64,000 nucleotides of DNA, from positions 1,302,001 to 1,366,000 of the forward strand of contig JADLSH010000186.1 of the NCBI GenBank assembly GCA_016169945.1. Direction: 5' to 3'. Under the pieces are notes generated by a model. It was not told where the DNA came from and searched no databases. It saw nothing but the letters and a program-made list of their open reading frames with translations. A program made the translations under genes and the position numbers. Each line of letters opens with the position of its first letter. Within the stretch, counting starts at the first letter, position 1. Shown here in pieces: positions 44,432 through 55,167 of the stretch. The DNA is from Trachythela sp. YZ-2020 (Eukaryota; Cnidaria; Anthozoa; Malacalcyonacea; Clavulariidae).

Positions 44432-45965
44432 ACCCGGGTATGTGACAGCATACGGAATGCAAAGTTATCCGCCATTATGCAATGGACGGTTTTCTACGTT
44501 ATGCGCATGCGCGAGTTCAGGCCGAGAGAAAACTGTTTTGTACTCGGGTCTCTGGAGTCGGGACATAAACAAACAAACAAAGTCTCTAAAACGAGATAAA
44601 TGAAAATTATTTAGGAGACTTTCAGTCAAAAGACAGACAGGATTTTCGAGTTTTAAACGTTTTAAGCGCGTAAGTGTTTATTTTTGTATATTGGCATGCA
44701 GTGTATTATAGTTTGTGGATTTGAAAATGCGTACTAGGTCATCCTGTGTGGTCAATCCAACATTGATTAATCTTAAAAGTTATTTTAGTATTTATTCAAA
44801 TACGTATATCAAATATTTTAGTATTTATCTCAAAAACAAGTGCGAAAAGAAGTATAAAAATGCTGTTAAAAAATCGTTGAAGTTTTATGAATATTTCGAA
44901 ATGTTTTGTGAGACTTCTAAGGTTGAATTTTACAGTAAATCAAAGCTAAAAGAGTACATAATAACATACCTACTTTATATAGTTGGGCAATTGATCATTT
45001 TATAGTTAAAATAAACAAATCTTATCAATATTTTACCATTTTGTACAAAATAAAAATGTTGCGTGTTACCATGGTTACAGTGATCGACTCACTATATATT
45101 TTTTAAATTTAATATGTTTACCACTCTGAGGTGGACGAAAGCCTTAACAGGTTTTGCAACCCAATTGACAAAGGTTCCGAGGGTTAGTTAGTGGTTAGTG
45201 CCTAAGGGTTAGTTTTTAGCGAAAGAGAAAAATCGGACTACCCCGAGAAAAACCCTCGAAGCACAGGAGAGAACCAACCAATCTCAACTTACATGAGTTT
45301 ATCAAGCGCACTTACGTTACCCAACCTGAGTAAATCCATGCCCTCGACCTGCTGTATAGCCAGCTTAACTCAGAGGTAAGAGACGGCGCCTAACCGCATC
45401 TGCCACCCGTGCTTCCCATGCAATAACTTTTGGGAGAGTAAATTGTGTGGTTCCAATGCGCGAGGGGATTCTGCATCCATGTATTTCTAGTTATCAACTG
45501 AAGGTAAAACAGCCCTAGAATCGTGCAAAACTAAACAATACTGCTTAGTACTTTCGTAGTCTTGACCCCATTACAGAATCCCTTATAGGAAATCGTCAAA
45601 CCGAATATTCAAGGAATTTGTAAGCAATTTTGTTTTAAGATTTTTTATCCAACGCTTGGAAATTATTAAAGAAAATATCAAGATGTAAAAATAAGCCAAT
45701 TTAGATACGATTTATTTGAAAATATTTAATAATTCAACGTGTTCAAAAATAGCTAGAAAAATGTCTTTTTCACAAACAATTGCAAAGGAATTTTACGAAA
45801 ATTAAGGAATTTTACTAAATATCTAAGGAATTCTTGAAGCAGGAAGTGAAAGACTTCGTTGATTTTTACTTCTATGTACACTTTAAAAATTGAAATTTTC
45901 CTATTCGCTAAAAATTGTTGGGTTACATGGAAACTTAAGAAGCAAAAATACACATATATTAAAGA
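44432..45965. other. Non-coding stretch
   Basis: No supported gene. A Lys/Tyr-rich ORF (44727-45005) has no recognisable domain. A tRNA-like A-box (TAACTCAGAGGTAAGAG near 45366) hints at a SINE-like repeat, but no B-box was found. Confidence 0.5.
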
Positions 45966-45973
45966 TATTTATG

Positions 45974-46135
45974 CATCAGTCCATTCCAGCTGCGACCATC
46001 CCCCCCCCCGGGACAGTGCGGGGCATTTGCAAGCTAACTTGTTCCCAGGCCCGGGAATTTGTAGGCGCGCGTTTACCCGGGGGCCGGGCATTTGTCAACT
46101 TCGGGTAATGACCCTCGGGCATTTGTCCTTAACGG
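45974..46135. repeat. GC-rich repeat, left member of an inverted pair
   Basis: Contains CAGCTGCGACCATCC followed by CCCGGG blocks and repeated GGCATTTG units. The reverse-orientation partner is at 49605-49775. The pair encloses the Penelope-like elements. Confidence 0.6.
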
Positions 46136-46259
46136 AGAAAAGATGGCGGCCACGAGTTTTGGAGAATCCTCTGTGTGATAACAATTCTGGGGAATAAGTT
46201 TTATTGCGTAACGCAACGTACTTGCTTAAGCTCTCTAACTATAGAAATGGCATTAACCT

Positions 46260-47105
46260 TCATGATGCATCCCGGTGTTTTATAATATGTGTATGAAAGT
46301 TATCTCGAACGTGCGGTGCCAGTGTGGGTAGAGTATATATAGCAAATAAATTGTGTAAAACTACCTGAAAAATACAATGAGAACTTCGACATTTAGAGCG
46401 AAGGCCCTTCGTCTGGAAGTTAGTAGAATGGGTCGAGGGGAAAACGTGTGCTTTTATAGTGAATACAAAAGCGATCAAGCGATAAAAAATAAACCAATCA
46501 GATGGATTTAATCGAAAAAACTATAAACAAAGTATTTAAATCACATCACAAAATATATTAGCATATAAGGAGCAGCGAACAAAGATAACAAAGCAAGAAA
46601 GACAGAAAACAAGGAACAAAATATTAGATAAGGTGAGATGTAGAGTATCTTCTGACGGCAGGCATAAACAGATAGGAGTTAAATGTAAGAGAGGCGCTCA
46701 TTAATGCCGAGAAGATGAATGGTGCCAAGTTGGGAAATGAGACGCATTTCTTGACTTTTGCGGCTATCATTACCACCAGAAATGGGACACAGAGATCGAA
46801 TTTTCATATCTAAAACACTGTGATTACCAGTGTTGAAATGTCTGGCAACAGGTTGTTTAGCATCATTGTTTACAACAGTACGATGATGCTCACCAAACCT
46901 TATCCTTAAATATCTACCAGTTTCACCAATATAGAGCATTCCACATTTACTGCATGAAATACAGTAGATGAGATGAGAGGAGGTGCACGTGAAATGGTGC
47001 TTAATGGTGTACTTAGATTTTGGTGCCGAAATTGTAGTGGAAGAGTCTACATACTTACAGGTTTTACACAGCTTCACACCACAAGGAAACGTGCCATTAG
47101 GTGAT
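46260..47105 (-). pseudogene. Penelope-like element C-terminal (GIY-YIG) fragment
   Basis: A minus-strand frame (47077-46679) encodes the C-terminal nuclease of a Penelope-like element: KLCKTCKYVDSSTTI, then HLIYCISCSKCGMLYIGETG (the Y-I-G core), then RYLRIRFGEH and the His/Asn-containing ARHFNTGNHS block. The 3' UTR continues to about 46260. The same sequence in opposite orientation forms the tail of the neighbouring plus-strand copy. Only the tail is present, and its 5' limit at about 47105 abuts that copy, so this is half of an inverted PLE pair. Confidence 0.75.
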
Positions 47106-49290
47106 GTCGAGTCCTGCTTGTCTCTGCTTGCGGTTGTCCCACCGAGCTTATCTCTAGCTACCTCGACCGTGTCATGGCGCCCTTGGTTAAGGACTTACCA
47201 TCCTATAATATGGACACCAAACATGCTCTCCAAATCTTTCATAACATTCAATTTCATAACACTCATAAATTAATTTTCACCATGGATGTCAAATCCTTGT
47301 ACACTGTCATTCCCCATCATGATGGTTTGAGAGCACTCAAATTCTTCTTAGATAAGCGCCCCAACCAGCAACCGTCTACCACTGTTTTGATCCGTTTGGC
47401 TGAAGTCGTGCTCACCCTCAACAATTCTTCATTTGATGGTGAGCATTACCAACAGGTAAGTGGTGTAGCCATAGGAACCAAAATAGATATTCCCCAATCT
47501 TAATATCACTGAGCATAAGTTGAGAGTGTTGTGAAATAGATTACTATTCACAATGCTCGAAAATTAAATGAAAACAATGCTTTAGAAATGAGATAATGAA
47601 TAGTTATGAGGCCACGCTCTTTCGGGATGCTATAAAACACGGGAAAACACTCCTTAACGCCGCTCATTTCAGTTCACTCAAATCAGTGTCGTAGAGGGAA
47701 AGTGGAACGGGCTTCCCATCCCCCCTGCCCGTGCTGGAGATTCGTGCACCAAAGAGTGCCTCTCGTTCCACTCCGTCTGGGACGCTTGATCAATTTTCCC
47801 TTCTCTTAATATCACTGATGTGTGTACAAGTTGATAGTGTTGTGAAATAGATTACTATGCCAATTTATTCGTTGGTTTTGTTGAAAAGCAGATCTTCGAG
47901 CAATACGCTGATCCCATACCTGATTACCTTGGTAGGTACATTGATGACTGTCTCGGTACAGCATCCTGTTCCCGCGGAGGGTTGGAGAAGTTTATTAACT
48001 TTGTTAATAACTTCCACCCAGCACTCCAGTTTACATGGGAGATCAGTGAGACCAGTGTATCGTTTTAGATATACTTGTATCTATCAATGGCAATAGACTT
48101 GTTACTTCTGTTTTCTGCAAGCCGGCTTACTCCCTATCTTCTCTTTACCTCTTCCCACCCCAACCACACTAAAATGTCCATTCCCTTCTCTCAGTTCCTT
48201 CGTCTTCGCCGCATTTGCAGTGAAGATGAGGACTACTATACCAAAAGTCAGGAAATGAGAGACTTTTGTCCAATGCGGTTATCCAATCCCTCTCTTAGAT
48301 ACTGCCTTTTCGAAGGACTACAATATTCACCGATATGAAACCCTCAGAGACCCTGTGCCTAATGTTCCCAGCAACAAAATACCCCTAGTTCTCGGTTACC
48401 ATCCCTTCAATTTCAAAGTAAGGGATGTCATTAGGAAGAATTTTCATATCTTGAAAAACGACCCTGAAAAATCTTCCATTTTCACAATTAAACCATTAGT
48501 CTCGTTTCGACATAATAATATCCGTGAAACCCTAGATCACAGCTCCCTACCACAGGACTCGTCGTCACCTAATGGCACGTTTCCTTGTGTTGTGAAGCTG
48601 TGTAAAACCTGTAAGTATATAGATCCTTCCACTACAATTACGGCACCAAAATCTAAGTACACCATTAAGCACCATTTCACGTGCATCTCCTCTCATCTCA
48701 TCTACTGTATTTCATGCAGTAAATGTGGGATGCTCTACTGGTAGATATTTAAGTATAAGGTTTGGTGAGCATCGTGCTGTTGTAAACAATGATGCTAAAC
48801 AACCTGTTGCCAGACATTTCAACACTGGCAATTACAGTGTTTCAGATATGAAAATTCGAGCTCTGCGGCCCATTTCTGCTAATAATGATAGCCGCAAAAG
48901 CCAAAAATTAGTCTCATTTCCCAACTTGGCACCATTCATCCTCTCGGCATTAAAGAGCGCCTCTCTTAAATTTAACTCCAATATGCTTATGCCTGCCATC
49001 AGCAGATACTCTACTTCTCACCTTATCTAATATTTTGTTCTTTGTTTTCTGTCTTTCATGCTTTGTTATCTTTGTTCGCTGCTCCTTATAATATGCTAAT
49101 ATATTTTGTGATGTGATTTTCATATTTTGTTTATAGTTTGATTCGATTAAATCCATCTGATTGGTCTATTTTTATCACCTGATCGCTTTTGTATTCACTA
49201 TCAAAGCACACGTTTTCCCCCCGAACCATTCTACTAACTTCCAGACGAAGGGCATTCTCTCGAAACGTCGAAGTTCTCATTGTATTTTTC
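47106..49290 (+). pseudogene. Penelope-like element: RT plus GIY-YIG, 5'-truncated and frameshifted
   Basis: Starts abruptly within the RT region (VSACGCPTELISSYLDRV near 47115). It continues with FTMDVKSLYTVIPHHDG near 47278, QQVSGVAIGTK near 47452, the catalytic YIDDCLG near 47938, a linker (ILVSINGNRLVTSVFCKP), and the C-terminal Cys block KLCKTCKYIDPSTTI plus GIY-YIG core (HLIYCISCSKCGMLY, then RYLSIRFGEH) at 48595-48775. The copy is interrupted by an insertion at about 47490-47855, has frameshifts near 48068, 48150, 48270 and 48740, and its tail ends near 49290. PLEs move by target-primed reverse transcription at nicks made by the GIY-YIG nuclease; this copy can no longer do so. Confidence 0.75.
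47490..47855. repeat. ~365-bp insertion in the PLE with direct-repeat edges
   Basis: The RT reading is interrupted after the GVAIGTK block and resumes at GCCAATTTATTCG near 47855. Near both ends of the inserted DNA occur related blocks: TCTTAATATCACTGA plus GTTGTGAAATAGATTACTAT, at about 47498 and 47803. The origin of the insert is unknown. Confidence 0.6.
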
Positions 49291-50384
49291 AGGTACTTTT
49301 ACACAACAGTCAACCGCCGTATATTATCATTGGTTTTCAAAAGTATTGGTTTTATAACTGTCATTTACAACAAAAAATATTCAGTAATGGCCTACTATCT
49401 AAAATAAACGGTAGATAGCGAGTAGCAAGTGTGTCATAGCCTTTCGTCGTTGTTTTCAACTGAACACGATGGTTTTCTTTCTTTTATCAAAAAATCCAAT
49501 AAAGTACAAGGAACTGAGATAATAATTGGTAACACACATGTGATTTAGTACAGTGTCAAAGCATATTTGACGTTTCCAGCATAAAATCTTGACTGATTTG
49601 TCAGCCCGGGGGTGGGATATTTGTTCTACTCCTTTGCCCCGGGGTGGGGCATTGTTCCTTCTTTTTTGCCCAACCGAGCATTTGCACAATGTTTGTTTAA
49701 AATTTACCAATGTCCGGGGGTTGGCCCGGGGGATGGTCGCAGCTGAAATTGACAGATGCATTACGAAATTGCCGTAAATAGTCCGCCATCTTAAATTTGA
49801 TCCGATATTACTGCTTACACGACTTCCTTCCGATTTGTGACGAACAAACCGAATTATTAAGTCGCGCTCTCCCCGCGAATAAATAGGAAGCGAAATTTAT
49901 CGAGGTCTGACAAAACTGTGAAGTAATCTTCTTATGTACGTTTTCGCCTCCAATTTCTTATGTTGGTTTTCTTATGTACTTTTTCACCATGAAGCAAGGA
50001 ATATGGAAATTTACTTAATATTTACCAAGTGACTAACAAAGGACCAACTCTTAAGTATGAATTCCTAATGACAAACCCTCGAAAAGTCTTTCTGCTGTTT
50101 GTAGACCCAATGCTCCTACATTATCTGCCTGTGCTTCCTGAAATGCAGCAGAGACAGACTCGGGCATAAGATACTGTGGTGTTGGGTATGCCCAGCCCGA
50201 GGAGACACACTCACGGGCGAAGGTGAATGGCCAATGTAAATAAATAAACATGGGAATTGAAAAATGTAAATAAATAAACAACCCCGACGGACATTGCCCG
50301 ACCATTGTACGATGGACATCATGTGCAACTCAACGTCGGTTCTTAAGGAAAATAGAAGAGTGGTGAATGATGTAGATTGGTGGT
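49291..50384. other. Non-coding stretch
   Basis: Holds the right member of the GC-rich inverted pair (49605-49775). The remainder shows no gene. Confidence 0.5.
49605..49775. repeat. GC-rich repeat, right member of an inverted pair
   Basis: Ends GGGGGATGGTCGCAGCTG, complementary to the start of the member at 45974. Both contain CCCGGG and GCATTTG units. The arms share a short strong block and a looser composition elsewhere. Confidence 0.55.
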
Positions 50385-50665
50385 ATACAGCTATTTCAAT
50401 CAAGGCTGTCACAGATAATAGTCAAATGTAGCTTCAATATGAGCGCTAATGAATGATGGGACTAATCATAGTTTTAAATAAGCTTAACTCAAGAGTAGCC
50501 TCGTTGGAATACAAATGGCTACTGAGATACTATATTTGTATTCCCACGAGGCTACCGATGTGTTAAACTTATTTAAAACTATGATTATTCCCATCATTCT
50601 TTTAGGGCTCATATTCTACATTAGACTATTGTCTATGACAACCTTAATTGAAATAGATGTATAAT
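50385..50665. mobile_element. ~280-bp foldback MITE
   Basis: The arms start with CTATTTCAATCAAGGCTGTC at the left and end with GACAACCTTAATTGAAATAG at the right. They pair through ATGATGGGA-TAATCATAGTTTTAAATAAG and GTAGCCTCG-TGGAATACAAA to a loop near 50527. Nearly the whole element folds on itself. Confidence 0.8.
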
Positions 50666-53204
50666 GTAAATTGCAGTTACCATCAACATATCATGCTTCC
50701 TGCAATCATTTGCTTCAAATTCTAATTATAATGTCAACCAAACCTGCATCTAATGGCAAGTGAATTATATTCAGGGCAACCATTTTTCATGTCCAACTTG
50801 CCCTGATCGCAAGTGGTCAAAAAAGTTAAGTTACACCACTGATTGTACCAAAAAGTTAAGGAAATTATATGATGACTAATGTTGGCCTTTAAGGCAGCTT
50901 TGCGTACGTTTCTGTTGATTATAGCATTAACATTGCCTTAAATCATACATGTAATGCTAGTCCCAATCTTAATGAAGCAGAATTTCACTATTCTCACACT
51001 GGATTGCCATTTGTTCTGCCACCACAAGCAGGACAGTACCATTATTGTGTACAATATAAGTGCAGTATCAAATTTACAACTTTGCCTTATCAACACGAGA
51101 TTAGATGTCTCATCAAACAAAATTTCCTTGGACCAAGGTTCCATGGCAGAGGAGGTTGGACAGCTGTCACGTGAATTTCTCGACCAATGAAATCGCGCTA
51201 TTTTTCCATCGTGTTTGTCAAAATTCTTGGTCGTGTAATTTGCATTGCACGTAGAAACACTTGAAAAATACATATTAATATTTTAAAAAATCTATAAAAA
51301 AGCAAGCGTGGCTTTCATATCATATAAGGACTTGCGATATCTGCGAAAACCTTTGAGGTAAGTGTCATTTTTAAACTTATTTTGAACATCAAAGTTTGTC
51401 GTGTCTTCGTTACGTGATGACTCAAGGCCGCGTCTGTTTACAACTTTCAAAATAAAATATCTAGAACTCCCATGGTTCGCTTTTCTATTTTTTTCCAAAA
51501 AGTCAAGAAAAATGTATAAACTAAAAATCTGCTGGAGGGGTCCCATAGGTCCCCGGCAGTTTTCGAGGTATTCGACATTGAAGTGACTATACTCATTTCA
51601 ACTTTTGCCAAAATGGCACCTTATTGCGCCTGACGACATAATTTGCGCCACCAAAGCTTGTTTTTCCCAATGAATCTTGAAACTTCTTTAATATAAAGAG
51701 CGTTATTCTTTAGAGTAAGCGTTAAAGTACTTTTGAATGAATTTTAGGAGATTTAGGAGTTATTTGCGTGTTGTTTATAGATTTTATATCTGGGCTAATG
51801 TCTGGCTCTGTCTGCAATTTTGTTGTTTGACGGCCCAATCGACTCGCAAATATCGAATATTTTGTCATTGTTATTCAATTTTTTTCCTGGAATGCATCCA
51901 TGCTATTTCAATAACTATTGATCTACCTATGTGAGCAGTATTTTGTATGGTAAACGTTATTTTTATCTTTTATATAGGCTGTACGTCGTCATATTGTATT
52001 AATCCGATGCCATCTCTGTCAACAATCTTTGAAGTTGAACATCGCGAATTTCCACAATTGACGCAATGATTGCTCGTATTTTTCTGAAGAAGTGGACTTT
52101 ACTGTTTAAAATAAGTGCTGAGTTTTAGAATAAAATTTGTTGTTTCTTTACAGATTTGTATTTTGGTTTTAATTCTGTCATTGTATTGTTAATTTGCCTT
52201 CTTGGTGGATATTTGCTTTCTTTAATATTTCTTTATATATGTAGAGATATTATTATATTTTATGCATGTGCTATGTATTTTCAATAAAAATGGAACTGTA
52301 TATTACTGTAAAGTTTGTTTTGTCTACATTTCACCAGTAATTTCTGTTGCACTATGTACATTACAAATACAGACGTTCCAGGCAGTGCCAATATTAATGG
52401 GTCAGCTTATGAAATCATTTACTTAAGTATATAAAATGCAATACGTGCAACACTGAACAAAGTGTCCACAAATATATATAGAATTTTCAACACAACATTT
52501 ATATTGACCACAAGACCAGTTGATGACACGCAGCCTTTGAGATTTCTGCACAAATAAATCCATTAAACGGACTCGAAGAGCCTTGTTATACATCGATACA
52601 CAAACACTAAACTCATCCACAATGATGGCATTGAGTCTCTGGATCAATAGCGTCCATTTTCGCAGGATTTGCTATGGCCAGAGATGTTGACTTTACGGCA
52701 GTCAACGCATAAATGAGACCGCACGTGGAAACATACTCTCCCTACCCATGATGCTTTGCGGCCTGCTGTCCAACCTCCTCTGGTTCCATGGTCAGCTATT
52801 TTTTCCCATGCTTGCAAGTGGCTTTTCAAGATTTATTTTTAGACAACGTTTTATTTCCACAAACTTGAACATTTCCATTTGTGCTTGACGGATGCACTGG
52901 GGTAAGACCACACATTGTTCCCCTAGTGCTTTTGCGACGTCTCGTATTTTACTGCGGATTGCGTTCCTGTAGCTGGTCTTCGCGTATCTTGAAAAAATGC
53001 ATTGTATTTTTAAAGACTTTACTGTTTCACAGTCGAGTTTTTATTAAAAAAATACAGAAAACTTTAATTGCAATATAGCTGTATAGCAGTATAAAACGTT
53101 TTGAGGTTGACCCTGTTCGAGTAGTTCCCCTTGCCTACACTAAATCTACGTTAAAAAATATTTATCAATCATCAGTTCCTAAGAGTACATGTCCATATGC
53201 TCTT
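50666..53204. other. Non-coding stretch
   Basis: No gene could be supported. A block CCATGGCAGAGGAGGTTGGACAGC-like at 51139-51163 recurs in opposite orientation near 52760-52795, which may be fragments of one older element. Minus-strand frames at 52423-52829 have no recognisable domain. Confidence 0.45.
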
Positions 53205-53990
53205 TCAATCTACTTTTAAAAAGTGAAAGCCTATCAGCCTCCGCAACAGCGCTGATAAACCATTCCACAAATTTATAATTCTGACAAAAAAAGAATGTTG
53301 AAAGCAAATTACTCTAGATAGTTTTGAGTATAATGTATATTTATGATTACATCGAATATGTATAAATTCAAAAACTTCATCAAATGAAATGCCATTAAGT
53401 CCGAACACCGTCTTATAACACTCTATTAGTGAAAAATATTCCCTACGCTTTTGCAGTGTATCTAGTTTTAGAATTTCACATCGACTGTCATAGGGCATTT
53501 CCACACGTTTTTGATTTAACACCATTCTTGAGGCTCTTCTTTGTACACTTTTCAAGGCCTTTACATCTTTCACTAAATAAGGTGACCACATAGGCTCATC
53601 ATACTCAATATAGGTCTTACTAGAGTCTTATATAAAAGCATGAAAACGTTCATATTTGAAGTTCCTACCGTCCGCTTAATGATTCCTAACACACGATTGG
53701 CTTTATTAACTACAGAGTTGGCTTGATCACTCCAGGTTAAATGATTTTATATAATGATACCCAAATCTTTAAATTGATTAACCACCTTGAGTTTCTTTGT
53801 AGATAAATAATACACAGGAGTTGAAAAATCTTGACGAAGAGTAATTCTCATAACCTCGCACTTATTAGGATTAAAGCGTAATTGCCAAGTATTCGTCCAG
53901 TTCCTCATTTTATCCAAATCCAATTGAAGCTCATCGCCATCTGTATCTTTGAGTACCCGATAAACTTTAGTGTCATCAGCAAATAGAGAT
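53205..53990 (-). pseudogene. LINE reverse transcriptase fragment, different family
   Basis: Minus strand from about 53990: DDTKVYRVLKD (active-site DD), LDKMRNWTNTWQLRFNPNKC, then a CEVMRITL block, KVVNQFKDLGIII, a stop near 53743, GIIKRTVGTSN, and from 53591 an open 128-codon frame with VQRRASRMVLNQKRVEMPYD. This is the C-terminal part of a non-LTR reverse transcriptase. It is not the same family as the 42-kb copy. It has at least one stop and one frameshift near 53608. Confidence 0.7.
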
Positions 53991-54127
53991 TAACACATGG
54001 GTGCGCGAAAATATGAAATTTATTTCGAGTGTTAAAAACGATATCTCACGACTAAGCGCAGCGAACGAGTGAGATATAATTTTTAACACGAGAAATAAAT
54101 TTAATATTTTCAAGCACCCATTTGTTA
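53991..54127. mobile_element. ~137-bp foldback MITE
   Basis: TAACACATGGGTGCGCGAAAATAT at the left is answered by AATATTTTCAAGCACCCATTTGTTA at the right. The inner arms contain TTTCGAGTGTTAAAAACGATATCTCAC and its complement. The loop carries AGCGCAGCGAACGAG. It interrupts the LINE fragment just upstream. Confidence 0.75.
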
Positions 54128-54351
54128 CTCTGTTTACTATATAAACAATATTTATACCATTACAACACAAACCAATAAAACTCAAACAAATTTAATACAA
54201 AATTCATAGAGGAATGAAAAAATTGTGCATGTATGCAACGTATAATAGTGGCAAAAATGGTGTTAAAAACTGTTTAACAATATATCGTTTCGTAACAATG
54301 TAAAACGATTATAATATAAAAAAGTTCAACAAACATTTTAAAGTTTTCAGT

Positions 54352-54664
54352 TCATTTTTCCTGGCTGTCATCTTGGCTGCTATCACTTTCAAGAGGTAAT
54401 AGTCGTCGTAGTTTCTTAGCTTTCAGGCTAGCAGCTATCATTGTGTTTGACGCAGACGATGAAGCGTTGGATATGTGGATGTTAAATGTCCCTCCTGTAA
54501 TGGAATTGCCCTGGAAAAGCGATGAGGATGGATTATCAGAACTCTGCTGCGAAGATAGCGACGTTCTCACAAGAATTGTCTCTTGTGAAGATAGCGACGT
54601 TCGTGCGTCTCTCACATTTGGCACCGAAGACAAAGTCGAAGAAATATCTTGTTGTTGTTGTTCT
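54352..54664 (-). CDS. Candidate 3' exon of a host gene, Ser/Gln-rich
   Basis: Minus-strand frame ending at 54352. The sequence is Ser-rich with an internal near-repeat (ARTSLSSQETILV then RTSLSSQQSSDN), a GNSITGGTFNIHIS segment and a basic-then-acidic tail (KAKKLRRLLPLESDSSQDD). No domain is recognised. The upstream end is undefined: the open frame runs on into the Polinton terminus at 54712, which must be chance. An acceptor such as TTTCAG at about 54694 is possible. Confidence 0.3.
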
Positions 54665-54705
54665 CTCCACGAGCTGTAATTGTTAACAGACTGAAATTCC
54701 TGTGA

Positions 54706-54711
54706 CCGGTT
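54706..54711. repeat. Probable target-site duplication, left copy (CCGGTT)
   Basis: The six bases immediately outside the terminus AGTAGTAGTG of the large Polinton. The right copy lies beyond the window, so this is a prediction by analogy with the 6-kb element. Confidence 0.5.
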
Positions 54712-55090
54712 AGTAGTAGTGTAGGTACCGTTCGACCCCCTTTTTTGAGAGTGTGCGAGAGTGTGTGTGAGTGTGCGAGATTTTTGAGAGTGTGCAACAT
54801 CATTAACATAATTATGTATTGACGTCATAATGATATACAAGGTGAGTTTGGGCGAAACAGTCATTATGTTGAGTTTTGAGAGTGTGCAACATCATTAACA
54901 TTCATTAATTATGTATTGACGTCATGATGATATGCAAGGCAAGTTTGGGCAAAACAGTCATTAAGCTGAGCTCAGCATTTTCGTCACAAAAAGAGTTAAT
55001 CCTTACGCTTTTTATCACAATAGCTATAGCGTCCCTATAAAGTTCCCAAACGTTGTGTTCCAAACACAGTCCGTTTCGACAACGATCAGA
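54712..55090 (+). repeat. Left terminal repeat region of the large Polinton
   Basis: The terminus is followed by GAGAGTGTGCGAGAGTGTG-type repeats in place of the G-rich repeats of the 6-kb element. Then come two tandem ~100-bp modules, each with TATTGACGTCAT-ATGATAT (TGACGTCA at 54820-54827 and 54917-54924), then sequence nearly identical to 7880-8040. The promoter of the polymerase gene probably lies at its inner end, upstream of ATG 55168. Confidence 0.8.
54820..54924. promoter_or_regulatory. Two CRE/ATF-like TGACGTCA palindromes
   Basis: Perfect octamers at 54820-54827 and 54917-54924, one in each tandem subterminal module, matching those in both ends of the 6-kb element. Confidence 0.45.
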
Positions 55091-55167
55091 ACTTCTTTCC
55101 GCCTAAGATTGCTTTGGTGAAATTTTCTACATCTGAAAATTCTGAAATCTGTATCTGAAAGTTTACA

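Noticed and set aside
44727..45005. 93-codon Lys/Tyr/Ile-rich ORF
   Set aside because: The composition is that expected of AT-rich DNA. No domain, splice signals or homologue could be recognised.
45355..45410. tRNA-like A-box (TAACTCAGAGGTAAGAG)
   Set aside because: No B-box, acceptor stem or anticodon arm could be built. At most a tRNA-derived SINE remnant.
51139..52795. Terminal inverted repeats of a 1.6-kb element around 51139 and 52790
   Set aside because: Only about 25 bases match, with gaps, and no target duplication or transposase frame is seen between them.
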